Shown: positions 46,839-56,566, counted from the stretch's first letter. The stretch: 64,000 nucleotides of DNA from Bacteroidota bacterium (GCA_023437305.1 JAEZGN010000004.1:248001-312000); one strand, 5' to 3'. Notes: generated by a model from the sequence alone, not told the origin. Numbers and translations are program-made.

Positions 46839-48243
46839 AATAACTGTTATATTATTGAGCCTCCTTTTCACGTTTGAGATGGAGGCTCAAACTATTAAAA
46901 GTCCCGACAATAAGTTCAACCTAGAAGTAACTTATCCGGGACAAAGTGGCAAGAAACTGTATCTGGGACAGTATTGGCGGGGCGCTACATACGCAAAAGA
47001 CTCCGTTGTTCTTTCTGCGGCAGGCAAAGGTGTATTTACAGCAAAAGAGAAGTATCCCGAAGGGCAATATTTTCTTTACATAGCACCTGACTTCAGAACA
47101 GACATGCTCTTTGGCAGCGAACAGAGTAAAATGCAGATAACAATCAACAAGGATAATTTCTTAAAAAGCACTGTAACAGGGAACGATGACACGCGCCTAC
47201 TGTGGAGCTATCTCAACAAAGTAGCAGAGAATGACGCTCTGAGAGAAACACTCGAAGATCAGCTATCGGCATCGAATCTTACTCCGCAAAAAAGAGCCGT
47301 CATAGAAAAGGAAATAGCAACCGAAGAGCAAATAGCGCAGACCTATGTAAACAATCTTATCAAAGAAAATAAGACGAATTGGTTTGGAACTTTCCTAAAG
47401 GGTATGACTCCGATCACGTTACCTTACACCGACCCTAAGAATGATAAAGAGTTTGCAGAAAACAACAAGTACGGGAAAATACATTATTTCGACAATATAA
47501 ACCTTACCGACCCTCGGCTGTGGCGAACCAATTATCTGACCAGCTACATAGAATCATATATGACTCAGTGGGTAAATCCTATGCCCGATTCTTTGGCGGT
47601 GGCAGCAAGTAAGCTTGTGAGCAGAACAAAAGAGAATGAAGTGTGTTTTAAAGAAATGTTGTCTTATCTTATAAATACAACCACTTCGAGCGACAGAATG
47701 GGCGATGAGAATATCTGGGCAAAGCTTTGCGAAGATTACGTCTTCGGCAAAAACCTGGCATGGATAGACAGCGCTCAAGTGTCGGGATTGCAATATATGT
47801 ATGAGCATATCAAGAATAATCGTATAGGTATGAGAGCCCGCAATATAAAGCTGACAACAATAGACGGCAAGACAATTGAAACAAACGATATAAAAGCCGA
47901 ATTCCTGATACTATATTTCTATGGTCACGACTGCAATCACTGTATAGAAGAAACACCTCGCATATACAATGAGGTATATACCAAATACAAAGACAAAGGG
48001 TTGCAGGTAGTAGCTATCGATATAAAGGGAAGCGACAAAAAAGAATGGGATAAGTTTGTAAAGAATAATAAAATGACCGGCTGGATCAACGCTGCCGACC
48101 CAAATAATATATCACAATACTGGTTGAACTATGATACGTCATACATTCCGTCGGTGTTTGTGTTGGATAAAAACAAAAAAATAGTTGCAAAGAAAATAGA
48201 TTCAAAAGGACTGGAACAGTTTTTCGATTATTATACAAAATAA
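46828..48243 (+). CDS. Exported thioredoxin-like protein (DUF5106/TlpA-type)
   Basis: Periplasmic or envelope redox-type protein, 471 residues with a signal peptide (FEMEAQ, cut near residue 21). The N-terminal part resembles the DUF4369-like beta domain seen on Bacteroidetes TlpA proteins (LYLGQYWRGATYAKDSVVLS). The C-terminal thioredoxin domain (about 330-470) has the active site GHDCNHCIEE and the cis-Pro loop SYIPSVFVLDKN. CxxC with Asn-His is unusual but keeps both cysteines. It overlaps the aminopeptidase P gene, showing coupling. Confidence 0.87.
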   Translation: MRFKITVILLSLLFTFEMEAQTIKSPDNKFNLEVTYPGQSGKKLYLGQYWRGATYAKDSVVLSAAGKGVFTAKEKYPEGQYFLYIAPDFRTDMLFGSEQSKMQITINKDNFLKSTVTGNDDTRLLWSYLNKVAENDALRETLEDQLSASNLTPQKRAVIEKEIATEEQIAQTYVNNLIKENKTNWFGTFLKGMTPITLPYTDPKNDKEFAENNKYGKIHYFDNINLTDPRLWRTNYLTSYIESYMTQWVNPMPDSLAVAASKLVSRTKENEVCFKEMLSYLINTTTSSDRMGDENIWAKLCEDYVFGKNLAWIDSAQVSGLQYMYEHIKNNRIGMRARNIKLTTIDGKTIETNDIKAEFLILYFYGHDCNHCIEETPRIYNEVYTKYKDKGLQVVAIDIKGSDKKEWDKFVKNNKMTGWINAADPNNISQYWLNYDTSYIPSVFVLDKNKKIVAKKIDSKGLEQFFDYYTK

Positions 48244-48249
48244 AAGATA

Positions 48250-48768
48250 ATGGCATTAATAAAGGAAGTCAGAGGGTTTACACCTGAGATTGGAGATAAT
48301 ACATACATGGCCGAAAACGCTACAATAATCGGTGATGTGGTAATAGGTAAAGATTGTAGCATTTGGTTTAACACCGTATTGCGTGGCGACGTAAACTCGA
48401 TACGCATCGGAAACAGGGTAAACATACAAGATGGCAGTGTATTGCATACATTGTATCAAAAATCTGTAGTAGAAATAGGCGACGATGTATCCATCGGTCA
48501 TAATGTAGTGGTGCATGGTGCAAAAATAGAAAACGGTGCACTGATAGGTATGGGAGCCATTGTTCTCGATCATGCAGTGATAGGCGAAGGTGCTATTATT
48601 GCAGCGGGATCGGTAGTGCTAAGTAACACAATAGTAGAACCCGGAAGTATCTATGCCGGTGTACCTGCCAAGTTTGTAAAAAAAGTAGATCCGGAACAAG
48701 CAAAAGAAATGAACCAGAAAATAGCAAAAAATTACTTGATGTATTCGGGCTGGTTTAAAGAAGAATAA
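48250..48768 (+). CDS. Gamma-carbonic anhydrase-like hexapeptide protein (YrdA family)
   Basis: A left-handed beta-helix trimer of 172 residues. The zinc-type histidines are visible in GSVLHTLYQ and in GHNVVVHGAKI, with the conserved Arg in NTVLRGDVNSIRIG. Family members may be active carbonic anhydrases or metal-binding proteins without activity. It follows the thioredoxin-like gene by 6 bases. Confidence 0.9.
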   Translation: MALIKEVRGFTPEIGDNTYMAENATIIGDVVIGKDCSIWFNTVLRGDVNSIRIGNRVNIQDGSVLHTLYQKSVVEIGDDVSIGHNVVVHGAKIENGALIGMGAIVLDHAVIGEGAIIAAGSVVLSNTIVEPGSIYAGVPAKFVKKVDPEQAKEMNQKIAKNYLMYSGWFKEE

Positions 48769-48797
48769 AACCGATTAAGGAAAATACTTATAATTAA

Positions 48798-48989
48798 ATA
48801 TGGGCAGAGGAATTTCACACCCTGAGAGATACGCTACATGAAGCAATCGATCAGCCGGAAAATGAAATTCCTCTGCCTAAAATAAAATACAAACAAAATT
48901 CACTAAGTATTGATAAAAGGAATCGTGCGGTAAGATTAAACTTTCAGATCATAAAAGGAAAACGAGCACGACTCCCCCAGACTATTTAA
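48798..48989 (+). pseudogene. Open frame without a start, possible gene remnant
   Basis: After a stop at 48795 a frame runs to the TAA at 48987-48989 with 63 codons but no ATG, GTG or TTG near its beginning. The peptide (WAEEFHTLRDTLHEAI, then NEIPLPKIKYKQNSLS, then NRAVRLNFQIIKGKRARLPQ) has ordinary protein composition. I do not recognise it. A 14-base perfect inverted repeat GGCAGAGGAATTTC (48803-48816) and its complement (48864-48877) lies within. It may be the tail of a lost gene or an accident. Confidence 0.3.
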
Positions 48990-49003
48990 ACTAAAACAAT
49001 AAT

Positions 49004-49633
49004 ATGAGCTTAATAGAAGATCTTAAATGGCGACATGCATGTAAAGGCATGAATGGAGCCAAAGTTCCACAAGATGTAGTAGAAAGAATACTTGAAGCAA
49101 TCAACCTCACCCCCACTTCTTTGGGAATGCAGGCATTCAAAGTATTTGTTATAGAAAACAAAGAGTTGAAAGAAAAGATATACAATGAAGCATGCGAGCA
49201 ACAGCCAATTACGGGATGTTCTCACCTACTGGTATTTGCTTCATATACACAAATTACAGAAAAGTACCTTGACGACTATTTCGATTTGATAAACAAAAAA
49301 CGGAATCCGAGCAAAGAGTGGTGCGATAAATATAGAAAAAAGATAGAATTCTTTATTGAAAAAAATGGCAGCAATCTAAAAAACTGGCTATCTCAACAAA
49401 CTTATATTGCTCTGGGAGTGGCATGTACTGTTGCTGCCAACGAACGCATAGAAACACTCCCTATCGAGGGCTTTGACAGGGATGCATTGAACCGTATCCT
49501 CGACTTACCAACACAGAGCCTTTCTGCGACATTTATTCTTCCTTTGGGATACAAAGACGAAAACCTTGATTGGCTGCACAATCAACCGAAAGTAAGAAAA
49601 GACCTCAGCGACCTAATTGAAGTTATCAAATAA
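49004..49633 (+). CDS. Nitroreductase-family flavoprotein
   Basis: FMN-dependent NAD(P)H oxidoreductase, 209 residues. The N-terminal SLIEDLKWRHACKGMNGAKV and LTPTSLGMQAFKVFVI match the FMN-binding region of the NfsB/NfnB-like group. SWQQTYIALG is replaced here by NWLSQQTYIALGVACTVAA. The length is normal. The natural substrate is unknown. It is preceded by the gene-poor stretch 48769-49003. Confidence 0.9.
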   Translation: MSLIEDLKWRHACKGMNGAKVPQDVVERILEAINLTPTSLGMQAFKVFVIENKELKEKIYNEACEQQPITGCSHLLVFASYTQITEKYLDDYFDLINKKRNPSKEWCDKYRKKIEFFIEKNGSNLKNWLSQQTYIALGVACTVAANERIETLPIEGFDRDALNRILDLPTQSLSATFILPLGYKDENLDWLHNQPKVRKDLSDLIEVIK

Positions 49634-49752
49634 CTTTATGTGGGAATAATTATCTTTTTATATACAGATACTAAACAAAAAGCGATGAAATAAGGTTACA
49701 AATAGAGACAGGGTAAAAGCTGTCACCTTTGTCACTTTTTACATTATTGCAA

Positions 49753-50049
49753 ATGACAGAAAAGAAATATAGTAATCTGGTTAATGTTATCATAGGAATA
49801 TTACTGATAATACTAAATATATGCTGGATATATTTCCAACTCAGATTACTATATAATTACAACTTTGGCAACATCCTCTATCTCTACAAGATACCGGAGT
49901 GGATACTGGTTTTGAACACAATTTGCGGACTGATTGGAATTTTACTTGCAGTCAGACTTATTAAAGACAAGATAAGCGCATGGACTGTATTGCCCGCCAA
50001 CTTCGGGCTTTTCTGCATCTGCATTTTGATTGAAAGTTTCCTAGCATAA
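49753..50049 (+). CDS. Small membrane protein of unknown function
   Basis: I start at the ATG at 49753 (98 residues, MTEKKYSNL), since the frame to 49729 begins with TTG. Three hydrophobic helices are present (about 11-32, 48-68 and 74-96). No family is recognised. It lies 22 bases before the PPK2 gene and may be cotranscribed with it. Confidence 0.65.
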   Translation: MTEKKYSNLVNVIIGILLIILNICWIYFQLRLLYNYNFGNILYLYKIPEWILVLNTICGLIGILLAVRLIKDKISAWTVLPANFGLFCICILIESFLA

Positions 50050-50071
50050 TAGAACTATAAATTAAATAGTT

Positions 50072-50992
50072 ATGAAAAAAGAAATTCTGAAAAGGATAAT
50101 TGCAAACCCCGGAGAAAAGCATAAAGTATCCGACTTCAAAACAGATTACACCGCCGGATTATCAAAACAGAAAGGAGAAAAGCTCCTTGAAGAAAGTATC
50201 GATAAACTATCGAAACTACAAGACAAGCTTTATGCACAAGACCGCTATTCTGTCCTGATCATATTTCAGGCAATGGATGCCGCGGGAAAAGACGGCACAA
50301 TCAAGCACGTTATGTCGGGTATCAACCCGCAGGGCTGTCAGGTATTCGCATTCAAGCAACCATCGGCAGAGGAACTAGACCATGACTATCTGTGGCGTAT
50401 CTACAAGTGTTTACCCGAGCGTGGAAGAATTGGTATATTCAACAGGTCTCATTACGAAGATGTACTCGTAGCAAAGGTTCATCCGGCGATTGTACTAAAC
50501 GGAAAATTACCCAATATCACAAAGACGGAAGATATCGATGATAAGTTTTGGGAAAAACGTTACAGGCAGATAAACGACTTTGAAAGGCATCTGACAGAAA
50601 ATGGAACAATCGTATTGAAGTTCTTTCTCAATGTTTCGCACGATGAACAGGAGAAACGCTTTCTTGCCAGACTGAATGATGAGTCTAAGAATTGGAAATT
50701 TTCGGCAGCAGATCTCAAAGAGCGTGCATACTGGGACAACTATATGGAGGCATACTCAGATATGCTGACATATACATCGACCGCCGAGGCGCCTTGGCAC
50801 GTTATTCCGGCAGACAACAAGTGGTTTATGCGCTACATCATAGGTCAAATCATCAGTGACAGAATAGAGGAACTCGACCTTCACTATCCCGAGCTGACAG
50901 AAGAAGCCAAGATAGAGATAGAGAACGCAAAGAAATCTATGGCAAAACCGCAGGAGGAAAAGCCTAATAAAAAGAAAGACAAAAAGAAATAA
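50072..50992 (+). CDS. PPK2-family polyphosphate kinase / phosphotransferase
   Basis: Transfers phosphate between polyphosphate and nucleotides. The 306 residues contain Walker A as AMDAAGKDGTIKHVMSG (about residues 70-86), the DR-type lid region GIFNRSHYEDVLV and a basic C-terminal tail (KPNKKKDKKK). The block INPQGCQVFAFKQPSAEELDHDYLWR is typical of PPK2. Which nucleotide is used, and in which direction, cannot be told. Confidence 0.94.
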   Translation: MKKEILKRIIANPGEKHKVSDFKTDYTAGLSKQKGEKLLEESIDKLSKLQDKLYAQDRYSVLIIFQAMDAAGKDGTIKHVMSGINPQGCQVFAFKQPSAEELDHDYLWRIYKCLPERGRIGIFNRSHYEDVLVAKVHPAIVLNGKLPNITKTEDIDDKFWEKRYRQINDFERHLTENGTIVLKFFLNVSHDEQEKRFLARLNDESKNWKFSAADLKERAYWDNYMEAYSDMLTYTSTAEAPWHVIPADNKWFMRYIIGQIISDRIEELDLHYPELTEEAKIEIENAKKSMAKPQEEKPNKKKDKKK

Positions 50993-51000
50993 GAAAAGAA

Positions 51001-51153
51001 AGAGGGTGTGTCAAAACTAAAAACATACTATCGGAATATTACTCTCTTTTGTCATGTTGAACGACAGTGAAACATCTCTTCTCTCACAAGAGATCCTTCC
51101 CTCCGGTCAGGATAACAGAGTGATAATAAAAAAATGCTTTTGATACACTCTCC
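51001..51153. repeat. Interspersed palindromic repeat, copy 2, between convergent genes
   Basis: The outer arms AGGGTGTGTCAAAA and TTTTGATACACTCT pair with two G-U positions. The core (51047-51078) repeats TTTTGTCATGTTGAACG and GTGAAACATCTC from copy 1, and ATCTCTT pairs with AAGAGAT. Like copy 1 it separates two genes that point at each other, here PPK2 and corA. Confidence 0.8.
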
Positions 51154-51170
51154 TTTATTTTAGAGAATAA

Positions 51171-52115
51171 CTATAACCACTTCTGCCGTCTGAAATAAAA
51201 GAGAATAACGGCAACAGCGGCGATCATCAGTCCGATAGAAAATTCGTAGCCATATTTCCATTCCAGCTCGGGCATCTCTCCAAAGTTCATCCCATAAATA
51301 CTTGCGATAAGTGTAGGAGGCATAAATATAACGGAGATCACGGTAAACATTTTGATGATCTTATTTTGCTCGATATTAACAAACCCGAGGAATGTATCTT
51401 GCAGGTAGTCGAGCCTGTCGAAACTAAAACGGATATGTTCAAGCAGTGAGTTTATATCCTTTATCAGAATCGTAATTCTGGCATGCAGCTCTCTTGGCAT
51501 CAGTTCACTTTTGAGCATACTCGATACAGCCCTTTGCTTGTCGATAATATTCTCCCTGAGCATCATTGTCTTTTCCTGCAAGTCTTTGATTTCCATCAAA
51601 AGCTCTTCGTCAGCCTCTTTTATACTGATGCTATTAGACAATGACGTAATCTGCTGAGTCATGCGTTCGATCATGTCGGCATCGAGTTCTACCCGTGTCT
51701 CCAAAATAGCGACAAACACATGATAACCGGTAGGATACATCTTGGGGTTAGCCGAGATTTTCTTTATCGTTTCATGGAAGGATGACAGATCCTCGCTACG
51801 GACAGTAATAAGGATATTGTTCTTTATGATAAAAGAAACCGGTTCTCTTTCGAAAGTTCCAAGTAAGAAGTTGGAATTCACAACCAATGAGTCTGCCGTC
51901 TCCATATAACGCGACGACATCTCGATCTCTACCATTTCCTCTTCTTCCTGGATATATATTTTCAGATAATCTTCTAACTCGCTTTCTATCTCCTCATCTA
52001 CATTATTAAGGTCGATCCACAGAAAATCCTTAATAGGGGTGGCTTTCAAAAATTCAATGCTACGGCTCATTCGTATAACATTGTCTTTGTGATAGAATAA
52101 TTTTACTTCTGACAT
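51171..52115 (-). CDS. corA: CorA-family magnesium/divalent cation transporter
   Basis: Pentameric channel, 314 residues. The long acidic and helical N-terminal domain is followed by two membrane helices, with the signature YGMNF in IASIYGMNFGEMPELEW at the entrance. The length is typical. It starts 32 bases after the rsmA stop and is probably cotranscribed with it. Magnesium is expected, but cobalt or other ions are possible. Confidence 0.94.
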   Translation of the reverse strand: MSEVKLFYHKDNVIRMSRSIEFLKATPIKDFLWIDLNNVDEEIESELEDYLKIYIQEEEEMVEIEMSSRYMETADSLVVNSNFLLGTFEREPVSFIIKNNILITVRSEDLSSFHETIKKISANPKMYPTGYHVFVAILETRVELDADMIERMTQQITSLSNSISIKEADEELLMEIKDLQEKTMMLRENIIDKQRAVSSMLKSELMPRELHARITILIKDINSLLEHIRFSFDRLDYLQDTFLGFVNIEQNKIIKMFTVISVIFMPPTLIASIYGMNFGEMPELEWKYGYEFSIGLMIAAVAVILFYFRRQKWL

Positions 52116-52147
52116 GAGCTATTCTTTTTTAAGTGTTAGGACTTCCT

Positions 52148-52960
52148 TTACTTCTCACTACTTCTCCCGGGCAGAAAAGCTGAGACTATATTTGTCAACT
52201 TTTCGAAATCTGCAACCGAGAGGCGCTCGGGTCGTTCGTCAAAGATAGGGTCGGCATACGCTTCGCAATCTTTTCCCAACAGAGGCTTCATAGAGTTCCT
52301 AAGGGTCTTTCGACGCTGGTTAAATCCTGTTTTCACAACAGTTTTAAACAGCTTCTCATCACAGTCCAGATGTTCCCTCTTGTTGCGAACCAGTTTAACC
52401 ACGGCGGATTTTACTTTCGGCGGAGGGTCGAATACCTTTTCGCTCACCGTAAAAAGATATTCTATATCGTACCATGCCTGTAGCAGAACGCTTAATATAC
52501 CGTATGTCTTGCCTCCCGGCTTAGCGGCTATACGTTCGGCAACTTCTTTCTGGAGCATTCCTGAGCAACACGGAACTTTGTCTTTATGCTCAAGAACTTT
52601 AAAAAATATCTGGGACGAAATATTATAAGGGTAATTCCCTATCACACAGAACTTGTCCGGATAGATAGCCGACAAGTCAAGTGTGAGAAAATCGCCTTCT
52701 ACTATATGCCCGTGCAAAGCAGGATAATGCTGGTTAAGATATGGCACAGAATCGCGATCGAGCTCAACAACGGTTAAGTCTCTCTCCTTTTCGATAAGAA
52801 ATTGAGTCAGCACACCCATTCCCGGACCAACCTCAATTACCGGCACATCGGCAAAGTCATCTAATGTATCGGCAATCCGACGTGCAATATCCAGATCTTT
52901 GAGAAAATGCTGTCCTAAGAATTTCTTCGGCTTAACTGCCCCCATACTTATAATTATCAT
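52148..52960 (-). CDS. rsmA: 16S rRNA dimethyladenosine transferase
   Basis: Dimethylates two adjacent adenosines near the 3' end of 16S rRNA. It has 270 residues from the ATG at 52960, or 265 from the ATG at 52945 (MGAVKPKKFLGQHFLKD). SAM motif I is VIEVGPGMGVLTQFL, and the catalytic motif is GNYPYNISSQIFF. The C-terminal FNQRRKTLRNSMKPLL is typical. Either start is acceptable, since both lie after the promoter box at 52975. Confidence 0.96.
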   Translation of the reverse strand: MIIISMGAVKPKKFLGQHFLKDLDIARRIADTLDDFADVPVIEVGPGMGVLTQFLIEKERDLTVVELDRDSVPYLNQHYPALHGHIVEGDFLTLDLSAIYPDKFCVIGNYPYNISSQIFFKVLEHKDKVPCCSGMLQKEVAERIAAKPGGKTYGILSVLLQAWYDIEYLFTVSEKVFDPPPKVKSAVVKLVRNKREHLDCDEKLFKTVVKTGFNQRRKTLRNSMKPLLGKDCEAYADPIFDERPERLSVADFEKLTNIVSAFLPGRSSEK

Positions 52961-52974
52961 TATATTTGCAGCGG

Positions 52975-52982
52975 CAAAGGTA
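52975..52982 (-). promoter_or_regulatory. Promoter -7 box for rsmA-corA
   Basis: TACCTTTG on the minus strand, 15 bases before the ATG at 52960. Confidence 0.55.
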
Positions 52983-53052
52983 GTATTTATTACTGAAAAT
53001 CGTTCGTATTAAAACACCTTTATTCTGAAACCACTACATTTAAATTTGGAGA

Positions 53053-54066
53053 ATGGAAGAAACAGATGAAGTTGTAACACAAAAGAAAAGTTCTATATTA
53101 AACAATCTTATAAAAGTCGTATTACCCTTAGCATTAGGGATTGCGATCATATATTATCTTATTAGTAAAATTGACCCAAATCAACTTTGGGAAATACTGA
53201 AAGATGCCAATTGGGGGATACTATTATTCTCTCTATTATTTGGGCTTTTAGGGAATACAATCAGAGGATATCGATGGGCTCTCTTCATTACACCCTTGGG
53301 ATACTCTCCCAAAATATCGAACCTCAATTATGCAATCTATGGCGGGTACGCCGTAAATTTTGCATTGCCACGAGCGGGCGAAATATGGAGATGCGGGGTA
53401 ATAGCCAAAGAGGACAAGATCCCTTTCTCTAAATTATTCGGAACAATGATTCTCGATCGGATTTTTGATACACTTACCGTTGCTATAATATCTTTGGTGG
53501 CATTTTTGTTCAATATGCAATTCTTTTTGACGCAACTGGAACAAAACCAAACAACGTTCAATACTATATCCAACATATTCAAATCCCCTTTATTATACTT
53601 AGCTATCGGCGCTGCAATAATAACTACATACATTGTCTTTAGGTTTTTCAAAGAAAATGTTATTGTACGTAAGATAAAAGGATTCCTATCAAGCATGGCA
53701 AATGACTTGAAAGCAATTTGGAAAATGAATACCAAAGGTCGTGTATTCTTATATACGATAGGCATCTGGGGTTCTTATTTTTGTTATTTCTACATTACAT
53801 TCTTCGCTTTCAATTTTACAGCCGACTTGGGAATCACCGCCGGACTGATCGCTTTCGCCTTGAGTAGTATTAGCATGGGAGTACCATCTAACGGAGGACT
53901 AGGCCCTTGGCAAATAGCGGTAATAGCATCGTTAAGTCTGTATGGGGTAGACAAACTACATGCAACAGCGTTTGCTACAGGCGTGTTTGCAGTGCAATCT
54001 ATCTGGGTAATACTTTGCGGTCTGTTCGGCATTGCTATGCTGGCACTTAAAAAGCAAAAGAAATAA
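53053..54066 (+). CDS. Lysylphosphatidylglycerol synthase TM-region family protein (UPF0104)
   Basis: Integral membrane protein, 337 residues with about eight helices. YAVNFALPRAGEIWRCGVIA and SISMGVPSNGGLGPWQIAVI are the conserved re-entrant blocks of this family. The C-terminal aminoacyl-transfer domain of MprF is absent, so it corresponds only to the flippase-like part. A role in lipid-linked substrate flipping is inferred from the family. A Shine-Dalgarno-like GGAG lies 4 bases before the ATG. Confidence 0.88.
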   Translation: MEETDEVVTQKKSSILNNLIKVVLPLALGIAIIYYLISKIDPNQLWEILKDANWGILLFSLLFGLLGNTIRGYRWALFITPLGYSPKISNLNYAIYGGYAVNFALPRAGEIWRCGVIAKEDKIPFSKLFGTMILDRIFDTLTVAIISLVAFLFNMQFFLTQLEQNQTTFNTISNIFKSPLLYLAIGAAIITTYIVFRFFKENVIVRKIKGFLSSMANDLKAIWKMNTKGRVFLYTIGIWGSYFCYFYITFFAFNFTADLGITAGLIAFALSSISMGVPSNGGLGPWQIAVIASLSLYGVDKLHATAFATGVFAVQSIWVILCGLFGIAMLALKKQKK

Positions 54067-54284
54067 TTCTTCCATCATTTTCACATCTACACTTTTATAT
54101 TTTAGATTTATCTAATAATATAAGAACTTTGTACTTTCGTCTCATAAAGAGGAAATCCCTGGTAAATTAAAGAAGAAAAATAAATAAGCACGTTATCCTT
54201 ATTTTTAAGATTTCTATTTAATTTTAAGATCTGATAGCGCATTGAACCAAATTTCAATCTAATACAATTATATCACTAAAGCTC

Positions 54285-54968
54285 ATGAAAAATATATTTA
54301 TAATATTATTCGTCTACCTATCCGCTTGTAGTAATAAAACACCAGAGCAGAGGAGTGATATACTTGAAATTGATACAACAATGAATTATAACAGAATAAC
54401 TGAAAAGAATTCTTCCTTTTACTCATCAGAACCGAACTATCACATTTTCCTTGCGCTATTTGACACTTTATCTTCCAAAGAAAAGATAAAAGATATAAAC
54501 GAATTAAAAAAAGATATAGATCCAATCATTCTGAATTATTTCGATAAATTCTCAGAGATAGAAAATATTGATTCAATTTTTGCTGTAACAGTTGCTATTC
54601 AGTTCGATTCCATTAAGAATACGAAATTAATACCAATGAACGTGTATATACTATCTCAAATTGAAGAAAATAAAAATGTAGATGGCTATGTTGGAGAATT
54701 TATCTGTGACCAATATTATAAACTATTTATCAATTATCCTGGATATTTCTATCAATATATCGATTTCCTTAAGAACAAGAAAAAATCTCAGTCTGACAAA
54801 TTACAAGGTATTTTATATACTCTAACTAATGGTATTTATTTAAATAGTGAAAAAAACGATCTTAATAATATATTCAAAGAGCACCGTTCTAATCTAAAAA
54901 TTTATTCCTCATCAATAACTTTTACTGAAATATTTATAAAGGATCATCTCAAAGAATTTACAGACTAG
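54285..54968 (+). CDS. Putative lipoprotein of unknown function
   Basis: A protein of 227 residues with a lipoprotein signal (YLSAC, Cys15). The rest is AT-rich and Asn/Lys/Ile-heavy, with no motif I recognise. The flanking gaps are about 220 and 140 bases and no promoter box was found. Composition unlike its neighbours may mean acquisition by transfer, but this is only an impression. Confidence 0.7.
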   Translation: MKNIFIILFVYLSACSNKTPEQRSDILEIDTTMNYNRITEKNSSFYSSEPNYHIFLALFDTLSSKEKIKDINELKKDIDPIILNYFDKFSEIENIDSIFAVTVAIQFDSIKNTKLIPMNVYILSQIEENKNVDGYVGEFICDQYYKLFINYPGYFYQYIDFLKNKKKSQSDKLQGILYTLTNGIYLNSEKNDLNNIFKEHRSNLKIYSSSITFTEIFIKDHLKEFTD

Positions 54969-55065
54969 ATTTAAGTAAAAATAAATAAGGAGCGACAAGG
55001 GATGTAAAACTTTCATACCGCCTACTCTTTTCATTATATATGTAAAAGACTTCATCGAAAATTCT

Positions 55066-55073
55066 TATCTTTG
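55066..55073 (+). promoter_or_regulatory. Promoter -7 box for pepD
   Basis: TATCTTTG, 33 bases before the ATG at 55106. Confidence 0.6.
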
Positions 55074-55105
55074 TTACTATTCGTAATTTTAAAACATAAC
55101 ATATT

Positions 55106-56560
55106 ATGTCTAAAGAAATACTTAAACTAAAACCGCAACAGTTGTGGAAACACTTCTACGACCTGACCCAGATTCCTCGCCCTACAGGACAGATGAAGGA
55201 GGTGACAAAATTTGTCATCGATTTCGGAAAATCACTGGGACTAGAAGTAAAACAAGACAAAACAGGCAACATCGTTATTACCAAGCCTGCTACCAAAGGA
55301 ATGGAAAAAGCTCCGGTAGTGATACTTCAGTCACACTTGGATATGGTTCCTCAGAAGAACTCGAATGTAAAGCATGACTTCACAAAAGACCCTATAGAAA
55401 CCCAAATAGAAGGCAACAGAGTAAAAGCCAAGTCTACCACATTGGGAGCAGACAACGGAATCGGAGCTGCCGCCATGATGGCTGTCCTCGAAGACACGAC
55501 ACTGAAACATGGAAAAATAGAAGCCTTGTTTACAGTAGACGAAGAGGTCGGTATGGTTGGTGCAAGCGGATTGAAGAAAGGGTTTCTTTCAGGAAACGTA
55601 TTGCTGAATCTAGATACCGAAGAGATCGGCGAGCTATGCGTAGGTTGTGCCGGAGGTGCAGACGTTAATGCCGATTGGGAATTTAAAGATGCAGAAGTAC
55701 CAGCGGGTGATATTGCTTATAAAATATCGCTTACAGGTCTTAGAGGAGGTCACTCGGGAACTGAAATACACATGGGAAGAGCAAATGCCAACAAGCTTAT
55801 GTTTTACTTCCTCAAAGAAGCAGTAAGCAATTATGAGGTGCGTTTGTCTGCCATCGATGGCGGTTCTCTAAGAAATGCGATTCCTCGTGAAGCTGTTGCT
55901 ATCGTTACTCTACCCGAAGAAGATGAAAAAGACTTCCAGAAACTTGTGAAGGAATACGAAAAGATATTTAAAGAAGAATATAAAGCTGTAGAAGCAAACC
56001 TTTCATTCAAAGCAGCAAAAACTGACTTACCCAAAACGCTTATCCCTGAGGAAATACAAGATAGTGTCATCAATGCTGTTATTGGTTGCCAAAATGGAGT
56101 CATCAGCATGCTAACCGACTTTGAAGGCATTGTAGAAACTTCTACAAATTTAGCCTCTGTTAAGTCTGAAGCAGGTCGTATTTCTGCAAAAATGCTGGCC
56201 CGTAGTTCATCCGAAACACGCAAAGATGAAATTTGCTCAAGCCTGGAAAGTGTATTTGCCCTTGCAGGCGCAAAAGTATCTATCGAAAATGGTTATCCGG
56301 GATGGCAGCCTAATGCTCAATCGGATACACTAAACATGATGGCTAAATTATACAAAGATATGTATAACGAAGACGCCCATGTAGTAGTGGTACATGCAGG
56401 ATTAGAATGTGGCATTATTCTGGGTAGCACACCGGGATTAGACATTGTATCGTTTGGCCCTACAATCTTAAATGCACACTCTCCTGATGAGTTTGTAGAA
56501 ATAGATACAGTAAGTAAGTTTTATGATTATTTGGTGAAAACCTTAGAAAATATAAAGTAA
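55106..56560 (+). CDS. pepD: Beta-Ala-His dipeptidase / aminoacyl-histidine dipeptidase (M20)
   Basis: Cytosolic dipeptidase with broad specificity, 484 residues. The metal ligands are LQSHLDMVPQ, TLGADNGIGAA, DEEVGMVGA and LLNLDTEE, and the last His is in LNAHSPDEFVEID. The dimerisation domain (about 200-390) contains RGGHSGTEIHMGRANA. Its own promoter and strong terminator make it a single-gene unit. Confidence 0.95.
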   Translation: MSKEILKLKPQQLWKHFYDLTQIPRPTGQMKEVTKFVIDFGKSLGLEVKQDKTGNIVITKPATKGMEKAPVVILQSHLDMVPQKNSNVKHDFTKDPIETQIEGNRVKAKSTTLGADNGIGAAAMMAVLEDTTLKHGKIEALFTVDEEVGMVGASGLKKGFLSGNVLLNLDTEEIGELCVGCAGGADVNADWEFKDAEVPAGDIAYKISLTGLRGGHSGTEIHMGRANANKLMFYFLKEAVSNYEVRLSAIDGGSLRNAIPREAVAIVTLPEEDEKDFQKLVKEYEKIFKEEYKAVEANLSFKAAKTDLPKTLIPEEIQDSVINAVIGCQNGVISMLTDFEGIVETSTNLASVKSEAGRISAKMLARSSSETRKDEICSSLESVFALAGAKVSIENGYPGWQPNAQSDTLNMMAKLYKDMYNEDAHVVVVHAGLECGIILGSTPGLDIVSFGPTILNAHSPDEFVEIDTVSKFYDYLVKTLENIK

Positions 56561-56566
56561 AAGAAG

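Noticed and set aside
53041..53048. TAAATTTG as the promoter box for the flippase-like gene
   Set aside because: It lies only five bases before the ATG, which would give a transcript starting at or inside the start codon.
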